DNA from: Fen-1362 sp049516395
Lineage (GTDB): Bacteria; Planctomycetota; Phycisphaerae; Sedimentisphaerales; Anaerobacaceae
Reading direction: 5' to 3'
Length of the DNA: 64,000 nucleotides
Assembly: GCA_049516395.1 (NCBI GenBank)
Contig: JBEKTD010000009.1
Location: 1 to 64,000, forward strand
The notes beneath the pieces were generated by a model. That model was given only the letters and a program-made list of their open reading frames with translations. It did no database searches and was not told the origin of the DNA. A program made the position numbers and the translations under genes. Shown here piece after piece: positions 8,757 to 16,744 of the stretch. Numbering within the stretch: position 1 is the stretch's first letter; each line of letters begins with the position of its first letter.

Positions 8757-9914
8757 CTATTTTTTGATGAAGGGCGACAATTCTCTCAGGCGGGCGATTA
8801 TTGGCGGGATTTTTTCGATGGTGTAATTGACTTCTTCCTCAGTATTGTACCGGCTCAAGCTGAAGCGGATGGAGCCGTGGGCTGCGGTAAAGGGGACGCC
8901 CATAGCACGAAGGACGTGAGATGGTTCGAGCGAGCCGGAAGTGCAGGCAGAGCCGCTGGAAGCGCAGATACCGAATCTGTCGAGCATAAGGAGGATTGCC
9001 TCGCCCTCAATTAATTCAAAACTGATGTTGCTCGTATTTGGCAGCCGGCTTTCGGTGTCACCGTTGACCATACAATCGGGACATTTCGCGAGAATGCCCT
9101 TTTCGAGCTTGTCACGCAGCGATTTGACCTTTTTATTTTCCTGGTCGAAATTCCGCATAGCCAGCTCGCAGGCCCTGCCGAGACCTATTATGCCGGGGAC
9201 GTTCTCAGTGCCGGCCCGACGGCCTCCTTCCTGGTGACCACCAAGCATAAAAGGAGCGAGGCGAGTGCCCTTGCGGACATACAGAATGCCGACGCCTTTG
9301 GGAGCGTGGAGCTTGTGACCAGATAAGCTGAACAAATCGATATTGCTTTTAGCGAGATTGATGGGGATTTTGCCAACCGCCTGAACGGCATCGGTATGAA
9401 AAACGATACCCTTACTTTTTACCATCTCGGCGATTTTCTCGACGGGGAATACCACGCCTGTTTCGTTATTGGCGAACATAATCGTTACGATTGCGGTGTT
9501 GTCGTCAAGGTGCGATTCGAGCTCCGACAAATCGAGCCGGCCTTTTTTATCGACCGACAATTCGACAACGGTATAACCCTGATTCTCAAGGTCGCGGCAG
9601 ACCGACAAGACAGCCGGGTGTTCGACGCGAGTCGTAATTACTTTGCGCCTGTTGGGATGAGCAGCAAGCGTGCCTTTTATGGCGGTGTTGTCGCTTTCGG
9701 TGCCGCAGCCGGTGAAAATTATTTCGCCGGGGTCACAGCCGAGGAGAGCGGCGGTTTTTTCGCGTGCCTCGCGGATTTTAATGCCAACCTGGCCGCCGAA
9801 GGTGTGCATACTCGAAGGGTTGCCGTAGAGGTCGCAAAAATACGGTTTGATTTCTTCGAGAACCTCATCAGCGACTTTTGTGGTGGCGTTGTTGTCGAAA
9901 TATATTGTTTTCAT
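8757..9914 (-). CDS. nifS: Cysteine desulfurase NifS/IscS
   Basis: A PLP enzyme that takes sulfur from cysteine for Fe-S cluster assembly (385 aa). It starts with the typical YFDNNATT. The PLP lysine lies in SLSGHKLHAPKG and the catalytic cysteine loop is SSGSACTSGSLEPSHVLRAMG, the group-I form. The start is supported by AGAGGA before ATG 9914, 2 nt after the nifU stop. It is the last gene of the rrf2-cysK-cysE-nadA-metY-nifU-nifS operon, so cysteine supply and its use for clusters are transcribed together. Confidence 0.95.
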   Translation of the reverse strand: MKTIYFDNNATTKVADEVLEEIKPYFCDLYGNPSSMHTFGGQVGIKIREAREKTAALLGCDPGEIIFTGCGTESDNTAIKGTLAAHPNRRKVITTRVEHPAVLSVCRDLENQGYTVVELSVDKKGRLDLSELESHLDDNTAIVTIMFANNETGVVFPVEKIAEMVKSKGIVFHTDAVQAVGKIPINLAKSNIDLFSLSGHKLHAPKGVGILYVRKGTRLAPFMLGGHQEGGRRAGTENVPGIIGLGRACELAMRNFDQENKKVKSLRDKLEKGILAKCPDCMVNGDTESRLPNTSNISFELIEGEAILLMLDRFGICASSGSACTSGSLEPSHVLRAMGVPFTAAHGSIRFSLSRYNTEEEVNYTIEKIPPIIARLRELSPFIKK

Positions 9915-9916
9915 TT

Positions 9917-10789
9917 TTATTTCCTCTGGTCGTCGGCCAAATCCTTTGCCTCTTCGACATAAATTTCGGGGCTTACGAACTCTCTTATTTTGGCCTCAAC
10001 GAGGTCTTTCATCGTGATATTCGCCAAGGCGCATTGTGCGCACATACCGCGAAGAGCAACAATGACCTTGTTGCCGTCAACATCTATCAGGTCAATATTT
10101 CCACCATCCGCCCGCAGTGCGGGGCGAATCTGTTCGTTGATTGTCTGCTGAATGAGTTGAATTTTCTGGATGTTGGTCAGCTTTTGGCCTTTCACGGGAG
10201 CGGGCACAGTTTTTTGTTTTGCTCTTTCGCCCTTGATACGTTCGATAATTTTCTCGATTTCGCCTTTGCAGCCGCCGCAGCCGCCCCCCGCTTTGCAGTA
10301 ATTAGTAACCTGCTCGACGGTATCGAGGTTGTTTTCGTGAATGACTCTTTCGATTTCCTTTTCGGTAACGCCAAAGCAGTTGCAGACGACCTTTCCTTCA
10401 AGCTGGTGTTTCTTTTTGCTGCCGCCCTTGTAATTCTCTATTGCCGCTTCCAAAGCTTCTCTGCCCATAACCGAGCAGTGCATTTTCTGTTCGGGCAGGC
10501 CGCCGAGGTAATCGGCGATATCCTTGTTTGTAATTTTGGCCGCCTCTTCAAGGGGCATTCCCTTGATTATCTCGGTCAAGGCGGAAGAGCTGGCGATTGC
10601 GCTGGCACAGCCGAAGGTTTTGAACTTGGCGTCTTTGATGTTGCCTTTCTCGTCGAGTTTGAAAGTCAGTTTCAGCGCATCGCCGCATGCAAGCGAACCG
10701 ACCTCGCCCACGCCGTCAGGATTGGGTATTTCGCCGACGTTTCGCGGATTGAAAAAGTGTTCTCGAACTTTATCTGTGTACTCCCACAT
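9917..10789 (-). CDS. nifU: Fe-S cluster scaffold NifU (three-domain)
   Basis: A 290-aa scaffold that receives sulfur from NifS. Residues 1-125 are IscU-like (GDALKLTF, FGCASAIASSS, PEQKMHCSVMG give the three cysteines). About 130-185 is a BFD-like [2Fe-2S] domain (CNCFGVTEKEI, CKAGGGCGGCK). The C-terminal 75 residues are an Nfu domain whose CxxC reads GMCAQCALANITMKD. This is full-length NifU architecture, common in anaerobes for general Fe-S assembly; no nitrogenase genes are seen. It is 6 nt from metY and 2 nt from nifS. Confidence 0.95.
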   Translation of the reverse strand: MWEYTDKVREHFFNPRNVGEIPNPDGVGEVGSLACGDALKLTFKLDEKGNIKDAKFKTFGCASAIASSSALTEIIKGMPLEEAAKITNKDIADYLGGLPEQKMHCSVMGREALEAAIENYKGGSKKKHQLEGKVVCNCFGVTEKEIERVIHENNLDTVEQVTNYCKAGGGCGGCKGEIEKIIERIKGERAKQKTVPAPVKGQKLTNIQKIQLIQQTINEQIRPALRADGGNIDLIDVDGNKVIVALRGMCAQCALANITMKDLVEAKIREFVSPEIYVEEAKDLADDQRK

Positions 10790-10795
10790 AATTTT

Positions 10796-12085
10796 CTACC
10801 TTTGACTTGTCTTAAGCGCTTGTTCAAAGTCAGCTATTATATCATCGATATGTTCAGTGCCAACCGAGACGCGTATATAATCGGGCGTTACGCCGGCGGC
10901 GAGCTGTTCCTGTTCATTCAACTGCTGATGCGTTGTGCTGGCAGGATGAATGACGAGCGTTTTGCTGTCGCCAATATTGGCGAGATGGCTCGCGAGCTTG
11001 ACGGCGTTTATGAATTTGACTCCTGCTTTTTTGCCGCCCTTGATACCGAAGCCCAGTATAGCTCCCTGCCCATCAGGCATATACTTCTTTGCCAGTTTAT
11101 GGTCAGGATGCGAGGGCAGACCGGGATAATTCACCCAACCGACTGATTTATGTCCTTCGAGCCATTGCGCGACTTTCAAGGCATTCTCGCTGTGTCTGGG
11201 CATACGCAAATGCAGCGTCTCGATTCCCTGAAGGAACAAGAACGCATTAAACGGGGACATACACGAGCCCATATCTCGCAAGAGCTGGACTCTCGCCTTG
11301 AGGATATAAGCGAGATTGCCGAAACTTTCGACGTATTTGATTCCGTGGTAGCTGGGGTCCGGCTCGGTCAATTCTGGGAATTTGCCGTTTGCCCAGTTGA
11401 AGTTGCCGGAATCGATGATTGCGCCGCCGATGCTTGTGCCGTGGCCGCCGATGAATTTAGTGCAGCTATGAACGACGATATCTATGCCGTATTCAAATGG
11501 TCTGAACAATATCGGCGTCATAACGGTGTTATCGCATATAACGGGTAAGCCGTTCTTATGAGCGATATCCGCTATTTTATCGTATTGCAAAATGTCGTTT
11601 TTGGGATTGCCCACGCTCTCGATGTAAATGAGGCGGGTATTTTTCTTAATCGCGTTGGCGAAATTTTCCGGTTTTTTAGCGTCAACAAACGTTACCTCGA
11701 TTCCCAGTTTGCGCAAGGTATGACCGAAAAGTGTAACAGTTCCGCCATAAAGCGAACTGGATGAAATAAAGTGGCCGCCTGCGCCGCAGATGTTCAGGAT
11801 GCTTACGTAAATTGCTGATTGCCCCGAACTTAGCCCAAGACCCGCGACGCCGCCTTCCAGGGCAGCCAGACGCTTTTCGAGAACATCGGTTGTCGGATTC
11901 ATCAGCCGGGTGTAAATATTGCCGAATTCCTTGAGCGCAAACAAATTCGCTGCGTGATTACTGTCTTTGAAAACATAGCTCGATGTCTGGTAAATCGGGA
12001 CCGCCCTGCTGCCGGTGTCTGAATCCGGCTGCTGGCCCGCGTGTATGGCTAACGTTTCGAGATGAAGTTTTTTCTCATCGCTCAT
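10796..12085 (-). CDS. metY: O-acetylhomoserine (thiol)-lyase MetY, copy 1
   Basis: A PLP enzyme of the Cys/Met gamma family (429 aa, usual 425-430) that makes homocysteine or related thiols from O-acetylhomoserine and sulfide. It shows TGSRAVPIYQTSSYVF, the YTRLMNPTTDVLEKR substrate loop and the PLP lysine in SCTKFIGGHGTSIGG. The C-terminal HPASTTHQQLNEQEQLAAGVTPDYIR is diagnostic of the MetY branch. A second, clearly paralogous copy is at 16745-18037. The copies differ around the active lysine (SCTKF here, SATKF there). It is 14 nt downstream of nadA in the sulfur/Fe-S operon. Confidence 0.93.
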   Translation of the reverse strand: MSDEKKLHLETLAIHAGQQPDSDTGSRAVPIYQTSSYVFKDSNHAANLFALKEFGNIYTRLMNPTTDVLEKRLAALEGGVAGLGLSSGQSAIYVSILNICGAGGHFISSSSLYGGTVTLFGHTLRKLGIEVTFVDAKKPENFANAIKKNTRLIYIESVGNPKNDILQYDKIADIAHKNGLPVICDNTVMTPILFRPFEYGIDIVVHSCTKFIGGHGTSIGGAIIDSGNFNWANGKFPELTEPDPSYHGIKYVESFGNLAYILKARVQLLRDMGSCMSPFNAFLFLQGIETLHLRMPRHSENALKVAQWLEGHKSVGWVNYPGLPSHPDHKLAKKYMPDGQGAILGFGIKGGKKAGVKFINAVKLASHLANIGDSKTLVIHPASTTHQQLNEQEQLAAGVTPDYIRVSVGTEHIDDIIADFEQALKTSQR

Positions 12086-12099
12086 TATTTATGACCTTT

Positions 12100-13017
12100 C
12101 TATTTAGCGGGTAAAATCGCGACCATTTTTTCGAGTGCGATTTTAGCCCTTGCCGCAATATCTTCAGGCACTGTGATTTTATAGTGCATATCTTCAAGCG
12201 ACCAGAGCACCTTATCAAGAGTTATGCGTTTCATATTCGGGCAAATCGCCCGAGTGGTCGCCGGATAAAATTCCTTGCCTGGGTTTTCTTTTTTCAGCGT
12301 GTGAATTATTCCCGTCTCAGTAGCAATAATAAATCGTTTGGCGTCGCTTTGCTTGGCGAATTTGAGCATCTGGCCCGTGCTGAGGAGTTTATCGCTGACG
12401 GCCTTCACCGGCTCGGTGCATTCTGGATGCGCCATCACAATAGCGCCGGGATGGGCATCTCTGGCTTTTTTTATGTCGTCTTCGGTAATAAACGCGTGCG
12501 TCGGGCAATATCCGGGCCATAAAATCATTTCACGGCCTGTCTTTTCAATCACAAACCGCCCCAAATGCTGGTCGGGAACAAAAATTATCTTGCTGTTTTT
12601 CGGCAGCGATTCGACCACTTCGACGGCATTTGCGCTTGTGCAGCAATAATCGCTTTCGGCTTTCACCTCCGCGGAGCTGTTCACGTAGCAAACCACCAAA
12701 GCGTCAGGGTTTTTGCGTTTTAATTCTTTTAATTGCTCGCCGGTAATCATATCCGCCATGGGACAGCCAGCGTTTTTGTCCGGCAAAAGGACTGTTTTGC
12801 CGGGCGACAAAATCGCGGCGGTCTCCGCCATAAATTTCACGCCACAGAAAACTATCACGTCGGCACCGGTCGCCGCTGCCTTGACGCTCAAAGCAAGCGA
12901 ATCGCCCGTGAAATCCGCAATATCCTGAATTTCGCCGGGCTGATAATTATGCGCAAGTATGACGGCGTTGCGCTCGGCCTTCAATTGCCCGATTTTTTCA
13001 ATCAATCGTTCGTTCAT
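12100..13017 (-). CDS. nadA: Quinolinate synthase A
   Basis: A [4Fe-4S] enzyme of NAD synthesis that condenses iminoaspartate with dihydroxyacetone phosphate. It shows ILAHNYQPGEIQDIADFTGDSLALS, CGVKFMAETA, PDKNAGCPMAD and the cluster cysteines in VVCYVNSSAE, WPGYCPTH and RAICPNM. ATG 13017 overlaps the cysE stop as ATGA, giving 305 aa. A GTG at 13041 would add eight residues. No nadB or nadC lies nearby. Its place between cysE and metY makes sense as an Fe-S client of the operon rather than as part of a NAD operon. Confidence 0.93.
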   Translation of the reverse strand: MNERLIEKIGQLKAERNAVILAHNYQPGEIQDIADFTGDSLALSVKAAATGADVIVFCGVKFMAETAAILSPGKTVLLPDKNAGCPMADMITGEQLKELKRKNPDALVVCYVNSSAEVKAESDYCCTSANAVEVVESLPKNSKIIFVPDQHLGRFVIEKTGREMILWPGYCPTHAFITEDDIKKARDAHPGAIVMAHPECTEPVKAVSDKLLSTGQMLKFAKQSDAKRFIIATETGIIHTLKKENPGKEFYPATTRAICPNMKRITLDKVLWSLEDMHYKITVPEDIAARAKIALEKMVAILPAK

Positions 13018-13961
13018 TTTTTCGTTTTTCTTTTGCCGCACTTTTTGGCGGAGTGTTTTTTATATACAAGCTCGGCGTTGGGGGTTGTAACGGTAACACC
13101 CGGCGGAACGGATTCCTTAATCCAGACGTTTCCGCCGACGACAGCGCCTTTTCCTATTGTTATATCGCCCAGAATCGTCGCCTCGGCGTAAATCGTTACG
13201 TTATCTTCGATTGTCGGATGGCGTTTGCCTCCCTTAATAATCCTGCCCTGAGCATCTTTCTGAAAACTAAGCGCTCCGAGCGTCGTGCCCTGATAAATTT
13301 TAACGTTATCGCCAATAATGCTCGTTTCGCCAATCACGACGCCCGTGCCGTGGTCGATAAAAAAGTTTTTTCCGATTGTGGCACCGGGGTGAATATCGAT
13401 ACCCGTCCTGGTATGGGCGCACTCGGTCATAATTCGCGGAATCAGCGGCACCTCTTTTATGAACAACTCGTGGGCAATGCGATATATGGCTATCGCTATT
13501 ATGCAGGGATAGCTTATGACAATCTCTTCGGGAGATTTCGCGGCCGGGTCGCCGTCAAACGCCGCCTTGACGTCTCCTTTGAGCATTTCGCGGATATGTG
13601 GCAATTGGGTCAGGAGATGAATGGTAGCGTCTTCGGCCATTTTATGGCAGCCGCCTGTATCACAACTTTCCAGCCGGCAGCGGTATTTTAGCGCACGTTC
13701 TATCTGGGTGGAAAGCTCAGTGTAAATATGGCAAAGAACGTCTATTACGACGAAATTGACGTTCGATTTTGTTACTGTTCTCTTGCCGGTAAAACCCGGG
13801 AAAAGAACCTCGAAAATCATATCAAGTACTTCGAGGATTTTGTCCCGCACGGGCAGATTGGTTGCGTCGATAAAATTTATCCCCAAATCGCCCTGGTAGG
13901 TTCCGATAATTTCAGCGACTAATTGCTCGAGCTTTTTGTCTGTCAAATCAGCTTTGGCCAT
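13014..13961 (-). CDS. cysE: Serine O-acetyltransferase (CysE/EpsC type)
   Basis: It makes O-acetylserine, the substrate of the adjacent CysK. The protein has 315 aa, longer than E. coli CysE (273), with an extended helical N-terminus as in other long bacterial forms. The left-handed beta-helix hexapeptide domain shows HPGATIGKNFFIDHGTGVV, then IGETSIIGDNVKIYQGTTLG; the catalytic His is in FFIDHGTGVVIGET. The tail is Lys-rich (KKHSAKKCGKRKTKK). The start is supported by AGGAGAGGA. It lies 33 nt after cysK and overlaps nadA by 4 nt. Confidence 0.93.
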   Translation of the reverse strand: MAKADLTDKKLEQLVAEIIGTYQGDLGINFIDATNLPVRDKILEVLDMIFEVLFPGFTGKRTVTKSNVNFVVIDVLCHIYTELSTQIERALKYRCRLESCDTGGCHKMAEDATIHLLTQLPHIREMLKGDVKAAFDGDPAAKSPEEIVISYPCIIAIAIYRIAHELFIKEVPLIPRIMTECAHTRTGIDIHPGATIGKNFFIDHGTGVVIGETSIIGDNVKIYQGTTLGALSFQKDAQGRIIKGGKRHPTIEDNVTIYAEATILGDITIGKGAVVGGNVWIKESVPPGVTVTTPNAELVYKKHSAKKCGKRKTKK

Positions 13962-13994
13962 ATAAAGTCCTCTCCTGCAACTACCCAGCAGTTT

Positions 13995-14924
13995 CTATGT
14001 GACGGTGGCAAACATTTCAGTAGATATATAACGCTCGCCGGTATCGGGCAGAATCACAACTATCGTTTTACCCTTGTTTTCGGAACGCTGCGAGACCTGT
14101 ACTGCCGCCCATATAGCAGCACCACAGCTTATCCCGCCCAGTATTCCTTCTTTGAATGCCAGTTGACGAGCGGTCTCCATAGCATCCTGGTTTGTAACCT
14201 GAATTATTTCATCAATTATCTCACGGTTGAGCACCTCAGGCAAAAAACCGGCGCCTATACCTTGAATCTTATGTGGGCCGGGTTTGCCGCCTGAAAGCAC
14301 AGGCGAATCCTTCGGCTCGACAGCCACAACTTTGAGATTCTTGTTTCGGCTCTTCAATACCTCGCCGCAGCCGGTAATCGTTCCGCCTGTGCCGACACCG
14401 GCCACAAAAAAATCAACCTTGCCATCGGTATCCGCCCATATTTCCTCGGCTGTCGTCTCACGGTGAACCTGTGGGTTGGCGGGGTTTTTAAACTGCTGCG
14501 GCATAAAAGCGTTTGGTGTCTGGGCAATAAGCTCTTCGGCTTTTTTTACCGCGCCTCTCATTCCTTCGGCAGCAGGAGTAAGAATGATTTTTGCGCCGAA
14601 CATCGCCAGTATCTTGCGACGTTCTATGCTCATCGACTCCGGCATCGTCAGAATCAAGTGATATCCCCTTGCCGCACAGACAAAGGCAAGTCCTATGCCC
14701 GTATTGCCGCTCGTCGGTTCAATGATAACAGTATCCGGCTTTATCAATCCTTTCTTTTCAGCGTCCTCAATCATTGAGAACGCAATCCTGTCTTTGACGC
14801 TGCCGCAGGGATTCCTGGACTCAAGTTTTGCAAGTATTGTCGCCCCGCCCGGACTCAATTTATTAATCCGGACAAGAGGCGTAAAACCAATCGAAGCGGT
14901 TATATCATCAAATATCGCGCTCAT
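13995..14924 (-). CDS. cysK: Cysteine synthase A, copy 1
   Basis: A PLP-dependent O-acetylserine sulfhydrylase (309 aa). It shows the PLP lysine in GSVKDRIAFSM, the substrate loop PTSGNTGIGLAF, the glycine-rich phosphate-binding loop GVGTGGTITG and the late GGISCGAA motif. ATG 14924 gives exactly the length of its paralogue at 18059-18988; a TTG four codons upstream is less likely. It is the second gene of the left operon, 14 nt after the Rrf2 regulator. Confidence 0.94.
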   Translation of the reverse strand: MSAIFDDITASIGFTPLVRINKLSPGGATILAKLESRNPCGSVKDRIAFSMIEDAEKKGLIKPDTVIIEPTSGNTGIGLAFVCAARGYHLILTMPESMSIERRKILAMFGAKIILTPAAEGMRGAVKKAEELIAQTPNAFMPQQFKNPANPQVHRETTAEEIWADTDGKVDFFVAGVGTGGTITGCGEVLKSRNKNLKVVAVEPKDSPVLSGGKPGPHKIQGIGAGFLPEVLNREIIDEIIQVTNQDAMETARQLAFKEGILGGISCGAAIWAAVQVSQRSENKGKTIVVILPDTGERYISTEMFATVT

Positions 14925-14938
14925 AGCAATTCCCAATC

Positions 14939-15370
14939 CTATATCTGGTAATCCGACCTGTTGATTTTGGATTTTTCAATCACATCCTGCAATGTCGTTG
15001 CCTGTAAAACATTTCTTACTGCTCGCTGGACCTCGGCCCATACTTGCCTGGCAACACAATTGACCGCCTTATTGCAGTATTTTTCGTTGCTTACACATTC
15101 CACAGTAACAACCGGCCCCTCAAAAACATCGAAAATATCGCTTAGTTTAATCTTTTCGGGTGGATTAGCCAGAATATATCCCCCCTTTGCGCCGCGCTGA
15201 CTTCTTATAAGGCCCGCAGATTTAAGGGCAGCCATAAGTTGCTCAAGGTATTTAACTGAAATATCCTGATTCTTGGCGATCACCCTTGTCTGGAGAGGCC
15301 CTTTGCCGAAGTTTTCCGCCAACTCCAAAACCGCCCGCATCGCATATCTTGTTCTTGTTGATAGTTTCAT
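14939..15370 (-). CDS. Rrf2-family transcriptional regulator (IscR/CymR-like)
   Basis: A 143-aa winged-helix regulator: KLSTRTRYAMRAVLELA, ISVKYLEQLMAALKSAGLIRSQRGAKGGY are typical. Three cysteines in ECVSNEKYCNKAVNC have 6- and 5-residue spacings, close to the 5- and 5-residue spacings of IscR's cluster ligands, so it may bind a [2Fe-2S] cluster. The context of cysteine synthesis also fits CymR, which senses O-acetylserine through CysK. ATG 15370 has GGAG 8 nt upstream; TTG 15376 is the alternative. It heads the sulfur/Fe-S operon and faces a divergent sulfur operon; it probably controls both through the mirrored motif at 15381 and 15508. Confidence 0.9.
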   Translation of the reverse strand: MKLSTRTRYAMRAVLELAENFGKGPLQTRVIAKNQDISVKYLEQLMAALKSAGLIRSQRGAKGGYILANPPEKIKLSDIFDVFEGPVVTVECVSNEKYCNKAVNCVARQVWAEVQRAVRNVLQATTLQDVIEKSKINRSDYQI

Positions 15371-15380
15371 GGTCAATTCT

Positions 15381-15395
15381 CCACTATTCCTACTG
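15381..15395 (-). promoter_or_regulatory. Candidate Rrf2 operator, left arm
   Basis: On the minus strand this reads CAGTAGGAATAGTGG, 12 nt downstream of the rrf2 -10 box. It matches the site at 15508-15523 in 13 of 15 positions of CAGTAGGNATAGTRGG in opposite orientation. This is inferred to be a site for autoregulation. Confidence 0.5.
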
Positions 15396-15407
15396 CACTG
15401 GTAGTAT

Positions 15408-15413
15408 ATTATA
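15408..15413 (-). promoter_or_regulatory. -10 box of the rrf2 operon
   Basis: A perfect TATAAT on the minus strand. No good TTGACA lies 16-18 bp upstream (AATGCC at 15436-15431), so the promoter is weak or needs an activator. Confidence 0.5.
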
Positions 15414-15467
15414 CGAACAAACCCTAACCTGGCATTAAAAAATAATAATTTTTTTTAAAAAAAGTGT

Positions 15468-15496
15468 TTGACACAGGTTTTTTGATATGTTATTAT
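15468..15496 (+). promoter_or_regulatory. Promoter of the yezD-DUF3034-metY-cysK operon
   Basis: TTGACA (15468-15473), a 17-bp spacer and TATTAT (15491-15496): near-consensus. The A/T-rich tract just upstream (15438-15461) may act as an UP element. Confidence 0.75.
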
Positions 15497-15507
15497 TCCC
15501 ATTATAT

Positions 15508-15523
15508 CAGTAGGCATAGTAGG
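15508..15523 (+). promoter_or_regulatory. Candidate Rrf2 operator, right arm
   Basis: CAGTAGGCATAGTAGG begins 11 nt after the -10 box, so it covers about +5 to +20. This is the same position, relative to its promoter, as the left-arm site. Binding here would block the strong rightward promoter. Confidence 0.5.
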
Positions 15524-15561
15524 ATATGCTTGTGCAAAGTATAGGTTTAGAAAGGCAATAT

Positions 15562-15756
15562 ATGGGCTTGAAACAGGATACTAATGAAAACACAACAAAC
15601 GACGCCATCATTAAGGACATTCGAAACGCGGTTATAGGCCTTGATTATGGAACCGTAACAATAAAGGTGCATAACTCAAAAATAACACAAATCGAGATAA
15701 CACAGAAGAGACGCTACGATGACAGCGGCTTAGTTGAGAAAGGAGGTGGCATTTAG
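15562..15756 (+). CDS. YezD family small protein (DUF2292)
   Basis: A 64-aa protein ending in IKDIRNAVIGLDYGTVTIKVHNSKITQ then IEITQKRRYD, the signature of the DUF2292/YezD family: a small alpha/beta protein repeatedly found in sulfur-assimilation operons, with no known biochemical role. ATG 15562 has AAAGG about 8 nt upstream and gives the usual family length. The earlier in-frame ATG 15526 lies only 3 nt past the proposed operator and lacks a ribosome site. It is the first gene of the right arm. Confidence 0.85.
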   Translation: MGLKQDTNENTTNDAIIKDIRNAVIGLDYGTVTIKVHNSKITQIEITQKRRYDDSGLVEKGGGI

Positions 15757-15890
15757 CACAAGCAGTGTTTTGGGTCAAGCGGTCAGGCCTCGTTGGCTGA
15801 AGTAACATAACGGTTGGTTAAAAAACTAAAACTATTTGCAGGAACAACCAGTCATCTGGAAACCCCTGCCAGACAGAAGGAGTTTTTCAG

Positions 15891-16703
15891 ATGAAGAAGT
15901 TAATTGTTGTAAGTTTGGTTGTTTTGGCAAGCGTTTTTACGAATATGGCTTTAGCGGGTGTTCCACTAAACAATGTTGAAGGAGTCGGCGGTATCGCATT
16001 TAACCCCCTTGCGTACACGGCAGGTACCGCTGGCGACGCAAATTCATTCTTCGGCGAAAACATCAGCAAGCCACAGATCGGTTTGTGGAACATTCATCTT
16101 CACGAAAGAGATATCGACTGGACGACATTCGGCGTCGCGGAAACATTTTTCAAACGTGTCGAGCTTTCATACGGCCATGAGACGGTTGACTTTACAAATT
16201 CCAAGACAATAAATAAAGACAACTTCGGAGCAAAAGTGCTGCTGCTTTCTGAAGGCGATATTCTGCCGGCGATTTCAATCGGAGGGGTCTTTAAAAACAC
16301 CACACAGGAACTACTCAACTCATCAAATTCAGGAGCTGACTACTATCTGGTTGGAACGAAGCTCATTAAGGCACTGCCATGGCCGGTGCTGTTATCCGGC
16401 GGCGTGCTTTCCACCAATAGCCAGACACTCGGCGTCCTCGGATTCAACGACAGCAGAAAAGAAGTGTTGTTCGGAAACGTCGATGTAATTCCGCTGTCAA
16501 ACGCTGCGGTCGGCTTCGAATACAAACAGGGAGCACATTACGACGATTGGAAGGACGCCAACTACTGGGATGGACACGTTGCCTGGTTTGTGAACCCGAA
16601 CCTGACGCTGGTTGCGGCGTACGTCAACACCGGTGACCAAAAATCAACAAAAGCATTTGGGCTCGGCGACGGACTCGTATTGAGCGCTCAATACGCATTT
16701 TAA
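15891..16703 (+). CDS. DUF3034 family outer-membrane protein
   Basis: 270 aa with a signal peptide (cut after ALA, residue about 22) and the DUF3034 opening GVPLNNVEGVGGIAFNPLAY. Alternating amphipathic strands run to a terminal LVLSAQYAF with C-terminal Phe, as in beta-barrel outer-membrane proteins. The start follows GAAGGAG. No function is established; being inside a sulfur operon between yezD and metY suggests uptake or efflux of a sulfur compound, which is inference. The preceding 134 nt (15757-15890) hold no ORF; a CTGG/CCAG hairpin sits just before the ribosome site. Confidence 0.8.
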   Translation: MKKLIVVSLVVLASVFTNMALAGVPLNNVEGVGGIAFNPLAYTAGTAGDANSFFGENISKPQIGLWNIHLHERDIDWTTFGVAETFFKRVELSYGHETVDFTNSKTINKDNFGAKVLLLSEGDILPAISIGGVFKNTTQELLNSSNSGADYYLVGTKLIKALPWPVLLSGGVLSTNSQTLGVLGFNDSRKEVLFGNVDVIPLSNAAVGFEYKQGAHYDDWKDANYWDGHVAWFVNPNLTLVAAYVNTGDQKSTKAFGLGDGLVLSAQYAF

Positions 16704-16744
16704 GCGGAAACAAGGAATTTAACGCAAGGAAAGGAATATACAAA

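Noticed and set aside
8757..10789. nifS/nifU as evidence of nitrogen fixation
   Set aside because: No nitrogenase genes; this NifU/NifS pair is common in anaerobes for general Fe-S assembly.
9878..11146. Plus-strand 422-codon open frame
   Set aside because: Antisense to nifU and metY, Phe/Asp-rich shadow composition, no ribosome site and no recognisable domain.
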